Assembly: GCA_002317135.1 (NCBI GenBank) | Contig: DCIX01000025.1 | Coordinates: forward strand, 186,001 to 250,000 | Length of the DNA stretch: 64,000 bases | Origin: Bacteroidales bacterium UBA1715 | GTDB taxonomy: Bacteria; Bacteroidota; Bacteroidia; Bacteroidales; UBA1715 | Direction of reading: 5' to 3' | Shown here: positions 1 through 9,537 of the stretch, piece after piece | Layout of the letters: the number at the start of each line of letters is the position of its first letter | How positions within the stretch are numbered: position 1 is the first letter of the stretch | Made by a program: the position numbers and the translations under genes | Notes under the pieces: model-generated | Told to the model about the DNA's origin: nothing | Databases searched by the model: none | What the model saw: only the letters and a program-made list of their open reading frames with translations

Positions 1-1
1 T

Positions 2-511
2 CTTTGCCTTTCTGACTTTATAGCACCCAAAGAAACAAACAATACCGATTACATCGGACTTTTTGCTTTAACCGCAGGACTTGAAGTTGATGCGCTTGCA
101 GAAAAATACAAAAACGAAGGAGACGATTACTCTTCTATGATTGTACGCACATTGGCAGACAGAATTGCCGAAGCATTTGCCGAAAAATCACATTATATTG
201 TTCGAAAAACATTGTGGGGTTACGCACCAAACGAAAACGAGAATATAGAACAAATCCTTAAAACAAACTACCGTGGCCGCCGTATGGCAATCGGTTATCC
301 ATCTTGTCCAGATCATTCTCAAAAACAAACACTATTTAACATCCTAAACGCAACAGAGGAAATTGGCGTCACAATGACAGAATCATATATGATGCGCCCA
401 GTTTCATCCGTCTGTGGATTATTTTTTGCCCACCCAGAAATACAATATTTCGGAGTTGGTGAAATAAGCGACGAGCAAGAAAAAGATTATTCAGAAAGGA
501 AAAAACAATAG
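2..511 (+). CDS. metH: Methionine synthase MetH, C-terminal activation domain (5' partial)
   Basis: The reading frame is open from the left edge of the window, so only the last ~169 residues of the protein are present. They match the AdoMet-binding reactivation domain of cobalamin-dependent methionine synthase, which remethylates the cofactor after oxidation. Visible signatures are the GRRMAIGYPSCPDH block (equivalent to RPAPGYPACPDH in the E. coli enzyme) and, further on, MTESYMMRP followed by a FAHPE block. The stop codon lies at the first bases of a GTAG-type palindrome (511-538). No other protein family carries this pair of blocks, so confidence is high despite truncation. Confidence 0.95.
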   Translation, partial: LCLSDFIAPKETNNTDYIGLFALTAGLEVDALAEKYKNEGDDYSSMIVRTLADRIAEAFAEKSHYIVRKTLWGYAPNENENIEQILKTNYRGRRMAIGYPSCPDHSQKQTLFNILNATEEIGVTMTESYMMRPVSSVCGLFFAHPEIQYFGVGEISDEQEKDYSERKKQ

Positions 512-538
512 TAGAAATACGACAAATCGCGTCTCTAC
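511..538. repeat. REP-like 28-bp palindrome, degenerate copy
   Basis: The element starts with GTAG and ends with CTAC. Its right half TCGCGTCTCTAC is well preserved; the left half has three mismatches to its complement. It matches in size and ends the element at 18577-18604. It sits between the stop of metH and the convergent deacetylase gene, so it may also act as a terminator hairpin. Confidence 0.6.
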
Positions 539-545
539 ATATAAA

Positions 546-1676
546 TTATTTTTCCAATCGTATTACTCCAGCATTCGGAATAGCATCAAATATTATATAT
601 GTATCTGTCTGATTAACAATAGGTAATTCAATTCCATTTTGAGTAATGCTTTTATAGTTATCTGATGCTGATTTAAAAACTGCAACAGAGATAGGAATTA
701 AATCTTCTTGAAATACTAAATGAAGCAACGATGTATCTGTAATCTGCAATGATAAATCAACGTATTTCTTTGTTGACATTTTTATTTTCAATATTGCACT
801 GTTTGCCTCACGATGATACAAAATTGCATTTCTAAAAGTTGTTACCCAAACCTGTTTAGACTCATTTAAACTCCTCAAATAAGCCAATTGCTGACACAAG
901 GAATCAATCTTTACCTGTGCATACCAATTATCGTTATAGGTGTTTTTTTCGTCATCAATGCTATGATATAAAATTGTCAGCAAACCTCCACCAGCAACAA
1001 TCTTGTCAAATTCAGAATAAACTTGTTCATTCGTTGTTTGTTCTGTCATCGCATATATTGGAAGTCGATAATAATCATCTTCACAGTTGACGAAAGAGTA
1101 ACCATAATTTGAAATTCTCCATACACTTCGTGCTGCAATATGTCCACTGGCACGAAGATAATCTCGTACACACTTGTCCTCTTCTGTATCGCCAGCACCG
1201 GCACCATACGGATATGCAAGTGTATTCACATTTGTTCCGACACGCTCCCGTATTACTTCTTGTGGCTCTGTTATTTCACGAGCAAGTTCTCCTATAGGCA
1301 ATTTAGTTAAGTCCGGATGGGTAATAGTATGATTACCTATTTCATTTCCCTGTTCCAATGTTTTCTGTATTGCCGCCCACGAATAATCATAGCGTTCTAT
1401 ATTACTCAAAATCGGGAAAAATGTTCCTACCAAACCATATTTCTGCAATGCTGAAACCGCAAGCGGATATTGACCAGGAGACCAATCATCAAATGTTAAG
1501 GCTACCGCTGAATTTCGTCCATCTTTCCAACAACAAATTCCAATTTTTGCTTCATTGTTTTGTTGCTCTAAAGCAGTTTGATTTTCAAACAAGACTGTAC
1601 CGAATCTATTCGATTGTGCGTGTATCATACAAGTAAACATTATAAATATCAAAAGGAAAGGAACCCTTTTAGTCAT
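546..1676 (-). CDS. Secreted polysaccharide deacetylase (NodB/CE4 family)
   Basis: A 376-residue protein with an N-terminal signal peptide (residues 1-21, ending at MIHAQ). The NodB fold is shown by TFDD (about 61-64, catalytic and metal aspartates), HTITH (about 116-120, the HxxxH metal site) and AYPYG (about 154-158). Family members remove N- or O-acetyl groups from peptidoglycan or other surface polysaccharides outside the cytoplasm. The ATG at 1676 is preferred because an in-frame start further upstream is a TTG followed by low-complexity residues before the signal peptide. The start overlaps the end of the preceding gene by 8 bp, so the two are probably co-transcribed. Substrate is not known. 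Confidence 0.85.
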   Translation of the reverse strand: MTKRVPFLLIFIMFTCMIHAQSNRFGTVLFENQTALEQQNNEAKIGICCWKDGRNSAVALTFDDWSPGQYPLAVSALQKYGLVGTFFPILSNIERYDYSWAAIQKTLEQGNEIGNHTITHPDLTKLPIGELAREITEPQEVIRERVGTNVNTLAYPYGAGAGDTEEDKCVRDYLRASGHIAARSVWRISNYGYSFVNCEDDYYRLPIYAMTEQTTNEQVYSEFDKIVAGGGLLTILYHSIDDEKNTYNDNWYAQVKIDSLCQQLAYLRSLNESKQVWVTTFRNAILYHREANSAILKIKMSTKKYVDLSLQITDTSLLHLVFQEDLIPISVAVFKSASDNYKSITQNGIELPIVNQTDTYIIFDAIPNAGVIRLEK

Positions 1677-2706
1677 CGTAGTCATCATAATCGTCGTCAT
1701 CAAAATCTTTTGATTTCTTTTCCTTCTTTGGTTTGGCTGTTTTCTCTTTTTTCTGTTTTTCGCCCTTATCAGGTTTTGCCTTTACTTCTTCATCGTCATA
1801 TTCATCATCGTAAGAATCTGCTGATTCTTTAGCCTTTTCCTTCTTCTTTTTATCATTAGATTCCTCTTTTACAACTGGCTGCGCGGTTGGAACAGATTCA
1901 ATGTCATCAGTTTCAGACTCGTATTCATCAGCGAACTCATCGTCCTTTTCCTTATGTTTTTTCTTTTCTTTTTCGGCAAGAGCGGCAGCGGCTGCAGCCT
2001 TTTCGGCCTCAATATCTTCTGGATCCTTATTATAATCAGCGTATTTCCCTTCGGTATCTTTTAGCAGATAGTTCTCAAGTTTCAAATATTCTCCTGGATC
2101 ATACGGTTTTACAGTAGATGGAGCCTTTATTTCTTCTTGAACCTTAAAAGTACGCTTACGAATCAATGTACTTGGAATCATTCGTTTCGCACGAGTTTTC
2201 GCCTCGTATGTCGCCCAGGCTTTCATATCTGCCCATACGGCATTACACCATTCCTCCACTTCCATACACTTTCCAGATGGTACTTTTTCATAATCCATTA
2301 AACGGCCAAAAGAATTCGTTCCATATTCAGAGAAACGAGCCTCGTGCAAAACATTGTAGAATCGAGTCACAATAATCGAATCCTGAATACTTACTTCAAT
2401 ACTAAAAACAATGTTACCCTTTGTTTTTTCTGCTGCATGAGAAGACAAATACACATCAGGAATCTGCACATGATTTGAATATGGGAAATATCCTTTCCCT
2501 TGAAACTTCATTTCTTTACGATTCTTTGCTATCAATCGTTGCCCTTTTTCATTCTTAAACCAATGGTCAACATTACGCATCAAACGAATTCTACTAGTTC
2601 CATGGCGAATTGGAATCGTATCGTATATCACAAAAGGCTGAGAAAATGCGCTATACGAAAGGCTACAAAGCAATAACAGCAAACATATAACCAAACTTTT
2701 TCGCAT
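1669..2706 (-). CDS. Secreted protein with long Lys/Asp/Glu-rich tail, possibly DUF4468-like
   Basis: A 345-residue protein with a clear signal peptide (about 1-22, ending FSQ). Residues ~25-180 form a globular region that resembles Bacteroidota secreted DUF4468-type domains, but this is a weak assignment. From about residue 235 the chain becomes extremely charged: an Ala/Glu/Lys stretch, then alternating acidic and lysine-rich runs ending in a poly-Asp/Tyr tail. The tail is likely disordered and could bind cations or polyanions. It is followed by the deacetylase gene with an 8-bp overlap, suggesting a joint envelope role. Function unknown. Confidence 0.7.
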   Translation of the reverse strand: MRKSLVICLLLLLCSLSYSAFSQPFVIYDTIPIRHGTSRIRLMRNVDHWFKNEKGQRLIAKNRKEMKFQGKGYFPYSNHVQIPDVYLSSHAAEKTKGNIVFSIEVSIQDSIIVTRFYNVLHEARFSEYGTNSFGRLMDYEKVPSGKCMEVEEWCNAVWADMKAWATYEAKTRAKRMIPSTLIRKRTFKVQEEIKAPSTVKPYDPGEYLKLENYLLKDTEGKYADYNKDPEDIEAEKAAAAAALAEKEKKKHKEKDDEFADEYESETDDIESVPTAQPVVKEESNDKKKKEKAKESADSYDDEYDDEEVKAKPDKGEKQKKEKTAKPKKEKKSKDFDDDDYDDYDD

Positions 2707-2735
2707 AGTTTTTTATTTTACAAACGAACACAAAG

Positions 2736-3431
2736 CTATTTTATTGAACAATCAATAAGTTTATAGGTTACAATTGTACCTTTAGTGATTCGACTTTCAA
2801 TAGGATCATTCAAGTCTATTGGAGCATGATTTGGTTGCGATTCCACATCAATATTTTTTCGATAAACCAAACCAATATTTTTTGCGTAACGTTCTTCAGC
2901 ATACTGATATGTATATAGCGACTTAAAGTCTTGCTGTAAGACAAACAAAACAGAATCTGTCATTGTTGTAGCATCTTGCTCGTCAATCTTATCGTAATAA
3001 ATTTGCTGTTCCTGCAAAGTGTTATATGCATTCAAATCCCACGAATATGTTGTTTTTGCTGGAAACTTCAAAACCACATACGGCACATTTTCTTCAACAC
3101 GAACTATCTGATGATCATATTGTTGAACACTTTGAGACAGATATGGTTTCCATTCATCGCTGCCTTTTGTTTTCTTTTCACATTGAACTACATATACTTT
3201 ACAAGTATTTGTATCGGAAATACAGTCTACAACAGTTTCGCGAACCTGAAAATATGATGTGTCTTGAATTGCCGTAGGCAAATCAATTCGTATCGAGACA
3301 CAATCGTATGTGCGAGTTGTTCCTATAGTCAATGGATAGTAGTCTGTCCATTGCACTGCTGGTCGTGTTTCTTCTTTTTTACAAGAAACGCACAAAAATA
3401 CAAGTAAGCAATATACAAGAATTCTTTTCAT
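2736..3431 (-). CDS. Lipoprotein of unknown function
   Basis: A 231-residue protein starting at the ATG at 3431; an upstream in-frame TTG adds six residues and is less likely. The N-terminus is a type II signal peptide with lipobox CVSC and acylated Cys17, followed by KKEE. The rest is beta-rich with many aromatic and acidic residues and no motif I can name. It lies 29 bp upstream of the charged-tail protein on the same strand and may belong to the same transcript. Probably located at the periplasmic face of the outer membrane or on the cell surface. Confidence 0.7.
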   Translation of the reverse strand: MKRILVYCLLVFLCVSCKKEETRPAVQWTDYYPLTIGTTRTYDCVSIRIDLPTAIQDTSYFQVRETVVDCISDTNTCKVYVVQCEKKTKGSDEWKPYLSQSVQQYDHQIVRVEENVPYVVLKFPAKTTYSWDLNAYNTLQEQQIYYDKIDEQDATTMTDSVLFVLQQDFKSLYTYQYAEERYAKNIGLVYRKNIDVESQPNHAPIDLNDPIESRITKGTIVTYKLIDCSIK

Positions 3432-3475
3432 AGATATTAAGGAGACCAAATGTACAAATTTCTTGTAAATGAGGA

Positions 3476-4720
3476 TTATTTCTTTGTCATAAACGACAAA
3501 TCATCCCAGAAACCAGGATATGATTTTGCAACACACTCTGGATTTTCTACCTCAACAGGTTCTGTTGCCAACAATGCTGCAACAGCACCTGCCATAGCGA
3601 TTCTATGGTCATTATTTGCGTGCATTTTACCACCTCGTAATGTTCCGCCATACACAAACATTTCATCATCTGTGCATTTAATTCGTGTTCCTAGTTTCGC
3701 AAATTCCTTTTGCAAAACTAACGCACGATTACTCTCTTTATGAGCAAGACGAGAAACACCTTTGATTTTCGTAACGCCAGTACAATGAGCAGCAAGAGAA
3801 ACTAACGGAGGGAATAAATCAGGACATTCTGTAGCATCAAATTCAAATGGTTTTAACGTATTTGAACTAACAGATATTTCATTGTCACCCAATATAATAT
3901 TAGCACCTACTTTTTGTAATGCTTCAACAATAGCCTTGTCAGCTTGACACGATGACATTGAGATGTTTTTTACAGTAATACTACCATTCAATGCACCTGC
4001 TACAAGCAAAAATGACGCACCACTCCAATCACCTTCAACAACAAAATCCATTGCCTTGTATGTTTGACCAGCAGGTATACGGAAAGTCACATATTCCTCA
4101 CGATCTACTTGTACGCCAAACTTACGCATCATATCAATTGTAATATCAATATATGGCTTACTTTTAAGATCTTTTACCTGTAAAACAACATCTTTCTGTG
4201 CGTATGGCGAAGCAATAAGCAAACCTGTCAAAATCTGAGAACTAAGCGAACCATCAACCTCAGCATTTCCGCCAACCATAGGACCACAAACACGAACTGG
4301 AACAAAACCACCATTGGTTTCTATTTCCACACCAAGTTGCCGTAACGGTGCTTCCAAAACTGAAACCGGACGAGTTTTTAAAGAACCTTCGCCATGCAAT
4401 GTAATAGAATCTTTCCATAACGAAGCGACAGGCGTAAACATACGAATACCTAAACCTGCTTCCCCACAATTCAGCTCATTTGTTTTAGGATTCAGCCCGC
4501 CTTTTATCGTAACATCCTCACCAGAAACAGAAACTGTAGATCCAAGATTTTCAGCAATTTTCAATGCAGCATCGCTATCATTACTTGAAGAATAACCATG
4601 CAATTGTGAAGTACCCTGAGCCAAAGCTGCAATTGCAATTGCACGTTGCATAACGCTTTTCGACGCAGGTGGAACTATTGTTCCCTGTACACTCGTTGGA
4701 TATATTATTTTGTTCCCCAT
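3476..4720 (-). CDS. aroA: 3-phosphoshikimate 1-carboxyvinyltransferase (EPSP synthase)
   Basis: A 414-residue enzyme of the shikimate pathway that joins phosphoenolpyruvate to shikimate 3-phosphate. Signatures: PASKSVMQRA near the N-terminus (the substrate lysine and arginine), the LNCGEAGLGIRMF block near residue 85, DGSLSSQ, the C-terminal HKESNRA and NNDHRIAMA, all standard EPSP synthase positions. The N-terminal block carries VMQR where many homologues have ISNR. Its start overlaps the end of the aroE-aroK fusion by 16 bp, so three consecutive pathway steps are translationally linked. Confidence 0.95.
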   Translation of the reverse strand: MGNKIIYPTSVQGTIVPPASKSVMQRAIAIAALAQGTSQLHGYSSSNDSDAALKIAENLGSTVSVSGEDVTIKGGLNPKTNELNCGEAGLGIRMFTPVASLWKDSITLHGEGSLKTRPVSVLEAPLRQLGVEIETNGGFVPVRVCGPMVGGNAEVDGSLSSQILTGLLIASPYAQKDVVLQVKDLKSKPYIDITIDMMRKFGVQVDREEYVTFRIPAGQTYKAMDFVVEGDWSGASFLLVAGALNGSITVKNISMSSCQADKAIVEALQKVGANIILGDNEISVSSNTLKPFEFDATECPDLFPPLVSLAAHCTGVTKIKGVSRLAHKESNRALVLQKEFAKLGTRIKCTDDEMFVYGGTLRGGKMHANNDHRIAMAGAVAALLATEPVEVENPECVAKSYPGFWDDLSFMTKK

Positions 4721-6018
4721 ATTCGTTCAAATTCATTTTTCACTCGCTCAGCAGTATGCATTTTCGTCGCAACCTCCGTACAGAAAACCACATGAGCCGT
4801 ATGAGCATATAAATCATGACGCTCACTCAATAGCTTTTGTAATATTTCAGATGGATTTCCCTTCTGCAATAATGGTCGTTTTTCTATATTTACCCTTTTA
4901 CTGATTGTTTCAGGTGTTGCATAAAACCACACAACCACAGTATTTTGTTTCAACAAATCACGATTTGGTTTATTGAGTACAATTCCACCACCACACGATA
5001 AAATGCAAGATTCGGCAGAATTGAATTTTTCGGACAAAACCGTCTTTTCTAACTCACGGAAATAGCCTTCTCCGTCTGTTGCAAAAATATCGGTAATTGG
5101 ACGACCTTCTTTTGCTACAATCTCATCGTCAATATCATAAAAACCGTAACCTAATTGTTCTGCCAAAAGTTTTCCATGCGAAGTTTTTCCTGCGCCCATA
5201 ATTCCGATAGTAGAAATTAGGTGATTTTTTTGTGCCAATGTTGGCATAGTTAAGCCAGTACGCATCACCTCTTTGTCCGGATTTTCGCCTAAAAACAATG
5301 AATATGAAACAACAGCCTGATTTAATAACCAATCTTCTGCCGAAACAATAGTACAACCTTTACGGCGAGCCATATCAACCAACAAGGAGCCTTTATAATT
5401 GGCATCAAACACTATGTGTTTTGCCGATAACCATTCCTCTTTAATTGGATTTACGTTTTGTTGTAAGGCAGAAATAATTATATCACTTGTTGCAACTATT
5501 TGCTCCAAGTCTTTTAATTCACCACAACCACAACCGATAATTGTTGCAGATTCTTTTGCCTTACTAAATGTTCTATTTACGATTACAACTTCTGCTCCTT
5601 GTGAATGAAGTCCATACGCAGCAGCTTTCCCTGCACCACCAGCACCAATCACTACGCATTTTTTCCCTTTCACATCAATTCCAGCATCCACAAAACTTTG
5701 TGTAACACCACAAAAGTCTGTATTGTAACCATGTAAAACGCCGTCTTTGTTTACCACAGTGTTCACACTACCCAAAATCTTGGCTTCATCGTGAACGATA
5801 TCCAATAAACCAGCGATTTTTTCCTTAAAAGGCGAAGTGACATTCATTCCCACAATGTTCATTTGTTTAAAAAGGAACATTGCTTCCTCGGCCGTTTCTG
5901 CTGCAACATAAATATATTCAGCATCAAGGCCATTTTGTGCAAACATAGCATTGAACATGTTAGGACTCTTGCTATGCAAGATTGGATTGCCCGTAACTGC
6001 CAATAACTTTGTTGCCAT
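4705..6018 (-). CDS. aroE-aroK: Bifunctional shikimate dehydrogenase / shikimate kinase
   Basis: One 437-residue chain with two enzymes. Residues 1-255 are shikimate dehydrogenase: SKSPN at 16-20, catalytic Lys65 in TSPFKE, Asp101 in GYNTDF, and the NADP-binding GAGGAG at 125-130. Residues ~262-437 are shikimate kinase: P-loop GIMGAGKTS at 272-280, DIDD at 295-298, FRELE at 320-324, the GGG loop at 343-345 and the lid KRP at 380-382. The order matches two consecutive pathway steps and the next enzyme, aroA, overlaps directly downstream. No stop or frameshift is seen between the domains, so this is a genuine fusion. Standalone versions are the rule in most bacteria. Confidence 0.93.
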   Translation of the reverse strand: MATKLLAVTGNPILHSKSPNMFNAMFAQNGLDAEYIYVAAETAEEAMFLFKQMNIVGMNVTSPFKEKIAGLLDIVHDEAKILGSVNTVVNKDGVLHGYNTDFCGVTQSFVDAGIDVKGKKCVVIGAGGAGKAAAYGLHSQGAEVVIVNRTFSKAKESATIIGCGCGELKDLEQIVATSDIIISALQQNVNPIKEEWLSAKHIVFDANYKGSLLVDMARRKGCTIVSAEDWLLNQAVVSYSLFLGENPDKEVMRTGLTMPTLAQKNHLISTIGIMGAGKTSHGKLLAEQLGYGFYDIDDEIVAKEGRPITDIFATDGEGYFRELEKTVLSEKFNSAESCILSCGGGIVLNKPNRDLLKQNTVVVWFYATPETISKRVNIEKRPLLQKGNPSEILQKLLSERHDLYAHTAHVVFCTEVATKMHTAERVKNEFERIWGTK

Positions 6019-6045
6019 AATTTATAAAAAGAAATAAAGGTGTGA

Positions 6046-7104
6046 TTATTTCACCACACCTTCTTTAATCAAATATTCACCAATTTGTACAGCATTCAAT
6101 GCAGCACCTTTCTTAATTTGGTCACCTGACAACCAGAAAGTCAAACCATTGTCGTTTGCCAAATCCTTACGAACACGACCTACATATACATTATCCTTTC
6201 CACCTGTATATAATGGCATTGGATAAGGCAATTTTTCAAGAGTTTCTGCATTTGGATTTGCGTTTGCTTTTGTTCCTACTGCTTTTGGATTGTCAACAAG
6301 TGTAACACCTTCTGCCGAAGCAAGCGCTTTTCTTGCTTCCTCTTCGCTAATTGGTTCTTCTGTTTCAATCCAAACAGCTTCAGAGTGAGCACGAAGGGAA
6401 GAAATACGAACACACATTGCAGAGCAACGAGCATCTGTATGCATAATCTTGCGTGTTTCGTTGAACATCTTCATTTCTTCTTTCGTATAACCATTGTCCG
6501 TGAACACATCAATTTGTGGAATCACATTGTACGCCAATTGATATGCAAACTTATTTACTGTAGGTTGTTGATCGTTTGCAAGTTCCTTATATTGTTGTTG
6601 CAATTCTGCCATTGCAGCAGCACCTGCACCAGAAGCACTTTGGTACGAAGCAATATGAATTGACTTAATATGAGAAATTTGTTCAAGTGGTTGCAAACAA
6701 ACAACCATCATGATTGTTGTACAGTTAGGATTTGCAATGATACCTCTTGGACGAACCAACGCATCTTTTGCATTACATTCTGGAACAACAAGTGGAACAT
6801 CGTTGTCCATACGGAATGCACTTGAGTTGTCAATCATAATTGCACCATATTTTGTGATGTCTTCTGCGAATTCTTTAGAAACGCTTGCCCCAGCCGATGT
6901 AAATGCAATATCTACACCCTTGAAATCATCACCGTGTTTCAATAATTGAACAGTGTATTCTTTACCTTTGAAGGTATATTTTTTCCCTGCACTGCGTTCT
7001 GAACCGAACAACACTAACTCATCCATTGGAAAATTTCTTTCTTCTAAAACGCGAAGAAATTCTTGACCTACTGCACCACTTGCGCCTACAATTGCAACTT
7101 TCAT
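6046..7104 (-). CDS. asd: Aspartate-semialdehyde dehydrogenase
   Basis: A 352-residue NADP-dependent enzyme that reduces aspartyl phosphate to aspartate semialdehyde, the branch point to lysine/diaminopimelate, threonine and methionine. It shows the nucleotide-binding GASGAVG (7-13), the catalytic Cys128 in NPNCTT and the acid/base His240 in RAHSEAV. Length is normal for the bacterial family. It is the first gene of a minus-strand run that continues 27 bp later into aroE-aroK and aroA, so aspartate-family and aromatic synthesis may be expressed together. A TATATTTG -7 element lies upstream. Confidence 0.95.
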   Translation of the reverse strand: MKVAIVGASGAVGQEFLRVLEERNFPMDELVLFGSERSAGKKYTFKGKEYTVQLLKHGDDFKGVDIAFTSAGASVSKEFAEDITKYGAIMIDNSSAFRMDNDVPLVVPECNAKDALVRPRGIIANPNCTTIMMVVCLQPLEQISHIKSIHIASYQSASGAGAAAMAELQQQYKELANDQQPTVNKFAYQLAYNVIPQIDVFTDNGYTKEEMKMFNETRKIMHTDARCSAMCVRISSLRAHSEAVWIETEEPISEEEARKALASAEGVTLVDNPKAVGTKANANPNAETLEKLPYPMPLYTGGKDNVYVGRVRKDLANDNGLTFWLSGDQIKKGAALNAVQIGEYLIKEGVVK

Positions 7105-7113
7105 AAAAATTTG

Positions 7114-7150
7114 TATTTTTGTTTCGTTATTTTTTAACGCCGCAAATATA
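7114..7150. promoter_or_regulatory. Divergent promoter pair between asd and the lamin-tail protein
   Basis: Two Bacteroidota -7 elements face opposite ways in a 53-bp gap: TATTTTTG at 7114-7121 on the plus strand for the gene starting at 7158, and TATATTTG (complement of 7143-7150) on the minus strand for asd. The -33 TTTG elements are only partly matched. Assignment rests on position and the -7 consensus. Confidence 0.5.
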
Positions 7151-7157
7151 CTGATTT

Positions 7158-9497
7158 ATGAAAAAAGTTTTTACTGTCATCGCATTTTTATGCGTGCCTT
7201 TCTGCATACTTGCACAAGTATGTGAACAATTCACCAATTTTAACGCAGGTTCAACCTATTCTTCGGGAACATTTACTGGAGAAAACAACATTGTATGGAC
7301 CTACAATAATGCCCGTGGGAATCAAAAAGTTACACAAAATGGAGACAAAGCAATTAGTTTCAATAAAGCTGAAAACGCATGTCTCATTTCTGACTCAATT
7401 CCATACGGAATCAAGTCGCTTTCGTTTTTATATGAGCAAACACTTTCAAGCAACTGCGATATGCTCGTTTGGGTTAATGACTCGTGTGTCGGACAAATTC
7501 GCACCGACAACGAGAAGGGAATTACTAAAATATTCACATGCACTATTTTACAAGAAGGAAACTTTGTAATTAAATTGCAACAAGCAACGGCAAATTCAGG
7601 ACAAATCACAATAGATGATATAACCATAACATTCGCAAAAATTCCTTTTACTTATATATCACATAATTTTACAGACTCATCACTCATAATCACCTACTCT
7701 TTACCATTACAAAACATTACGATACATACATCAAACAACTACAAAACAAATACATACATAGAAGATAATAAGGCAATTACTTATTTTAAAACAGGACTGT
7801 GCGGAAAACTTACGTTCAATATTTCTCAATGTATAAGTATAGAGAACGACAAACTTTCGGATACTGTTTTTTCCCAGTTTGTATATGCAAAACCACAAGT
7901 TAACGACATTGTGATTACAGAAATTATGGCTGACCCTTCTCCTACAGTCGGACTACCAGAATGTGAATATATAGAACTGTACAACAGAACAGATTGCCCA
8001 ATTCAATGCAGAAATTTGTCTTTGCGCGTCGGAAATTCCACAATATCATTGCCTGACACCATTTTCGAACCACATAGTTTTTTATGTTTTATTCCGAGTA
8101 AATACGCAATTCAATTCTCTAATTTTCAAAACATTATAGAAGTATCAACATTTCCATCCATTACAAATGCTGGTACATCAATTATGCTTTTCTATCAGCA
8201 AAACATAATTTCTTCTGTTTCGTTTAACACAAGTTGGTATAACGACACATTCAAAGAAGATGGCGGCTGGTCTTTAGAAAAAATCGACATTGAAAATGTA
8301 TCTGACACGAAAGACAACTGGACTGCAGCAAACAATAAATTAGGCGGCACACCGGGTTTTCAAAATTCAATTGAACATGACAATCCTGATAATATCGCAC
8401 CAAAAATTCAAAACATTGAAGTAAAAAACGATTCTGTTATCTGTATAACATTTAGCGAAAACATTGAAATTGAGCAATTTATAAATAAAATCCATTTTGT
8501 ACCAGAATTACAAATAACACAATGGAAACAAAATTCACTTTGTGATTACGAACTACAAACAAAAGTTCCTTGTGATTTTTCTATCCCCCACACACTAATT
8601 CTTAACGATGAATGCTCTGATTTTGCCGGCAATCAATTTCTACAAAGCGAATATTCTTTTGCAAAAACCGATTCCATCACACATCGTAATTGCATTATAT
8701 TCAATGAGATATTATTTAATCCAGTAAAAAATCAAAGTGATTTCATCGAACTATATAATGCCAGCTCATCATTTTATGACCTGTCTGAATTATTTGTCTC
8801 GAACGGAGAAAAATTTATACGAGTTACAGACCAATTTACGCTTTTTCCACCACATTCATACGCGGTTATTTCTGCAGGAATTGATTATTACACAGATTTA
8901 AGTAATTGTAGCAACGCCGTTTTCATAAACACTTCGCTGCCAACAATGCCCGATGACGCAGGGACAATTATTTTAGTAAACAAATGGAAAGAGACAATAG
9001 ACTCTGTTTCGTACAACAAATCGTGGCACGCAAGTTATCTATCAAACAGTGAAGGCGTTTCATTAGAGAAATTCTCGACAAACCTTCCATCTCATATTGC
9101 TTCATCATGGGGTTCCGCAGCAGAAGCAGCAGGATTTTCTACTCCTGGATGTGAAAATTCCCAACAAAAGGAAATAACACAGAAATCTGCCATATCACTC
9201 CGTTCCGATGTGATTACGCCAAATAATGATGGTGAAAACGACCAAGTAATTCTTTCATTCAACAACATTGAATATGGCATCTACCTTAATGCCAAAGTTT
9301 ACGCAACTAACGGCAAATTAATAAACCATTTTGCAAACAATGAATTATTAGGAGCAAACAACACTATTAAATGGGATTGTACAGACTCACGAGGAATTTT
9401 AGTCAACCCAGGCATCTATATAATACATGCCGAATTACTGAGAAACGGGAAGAAAATCTCATCAGAAAAAATCTGTTGTACAATTTTATGGGAATAA
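7158..9497 (+). CDS. Secreted lamin-tail domain protein with T9SS gliding-type C-terminus
   Basis: A 779-residue exported protein. Signal peptide 1-19 (ending LAQ). Two lamin-tail-like domains begin near residue 248 (VITEIMADPSPT, then EYIELYN) and near 511 (NEILFNPV, then DFIELYN). A Big_5-like segment lies between them. The C-terminus from ~683 has ITPNNDGEND followed by the FlgD-like fold typical of gliding-type (type B) sorting domains, which direct type IX secretion. Architecture is common in Bacteroidota surface proteins. A surface-exposed or released adhesive/structural role is inferred; no catalytic motif is seen. Confidence 0.8.
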   Translation: MKKVFTVIAFLCVPFCILAQVCEQFTNFNAGSTYSSGTFTGENNIVWTYNNARGNQKVTQNGDKAISFNKAENACLISDSIPYGIKSLSFLYEQTLSSNCDMLVWVNDSCVGQIRTDNEKGITKIFTCTILQEGNFVIKLQQATANSGQITIDDITITFAKIPFTYISHNFTDSSLIITYSLPLQNITIHTSNNYKTNTYIEDNKAITYFKTGLCGKLTFNISQCISIENDKLSDTVFSQFVYAKPQVNDIVITEIMADPSPTVGLPECEYIELYNRTDCPIQCRNLSLRVGNSTISLPDTIFEPHSFLCFIPSKYAIQFSNFQNIIEVSTFPSITNAGTSIMLFYQQNIISSVSFNTSWYNDTFKEDGGWSLEKIDIENVSDTKDNWTAANNKLGGTPGFQNSIEHDNPDNIAPKIQNIEVKNDSVICITFSENIEIEQFINKIHFVPELQITQWKQNSLCDYELQTKVPCDFSIPHTLILNDECSDFAGNQFLQSEYSFAKTDSITHRNCIIFNEILFNPVKNQSDFIELYNASSSFYDLSELFVSNGEKFIRVTDQFTLFPPHSYAVISAGIDYYTDLSNCSNAVFINTSLPTMPDDAGTIILVNKWKETIDSVSYNKSWHASYLSNSEGVSLEKFSTNLPSHIASSWGSAAEAAGFSTPGCENSQQKEITQKSAISLRSDVITPNNDGENDQVILSFNNIEYGIYLNAKVYATNGKLINHFANNELLGANNTIKWDCTDSRGILVNPGIYIIHAELLRNGKKISSEKICCTILWE

Positions 9498-9500
9498 AAT

Positions 9501-9532
9501 GAATAGAGACGCAAAAATTTGCGTCTCTATTC
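9501..9532. terminator. Strong palindrome between convergent genes, bidirectional terminator / REP-like
   Basis: Fifteen-base perfect arms (GAATAGAGACGCAAA and its complement) flank two central bases. It lies 3 bp after one stop codon and 6 bp before the convergent one, an ideal bidirectional terminator. The core TAGAGACGC / GCGTCTCTA is shared with the REP-like elements at 511-538 and 18577-18604. Confidence 0.65.
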
Positions 9533-9537
9533 ACACA

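Noticed and set aside
4260..4469. Minus-strand 69-codon frame inside aroA
   Set aside because: It is a second frame within a conserved enzyme with no homology.
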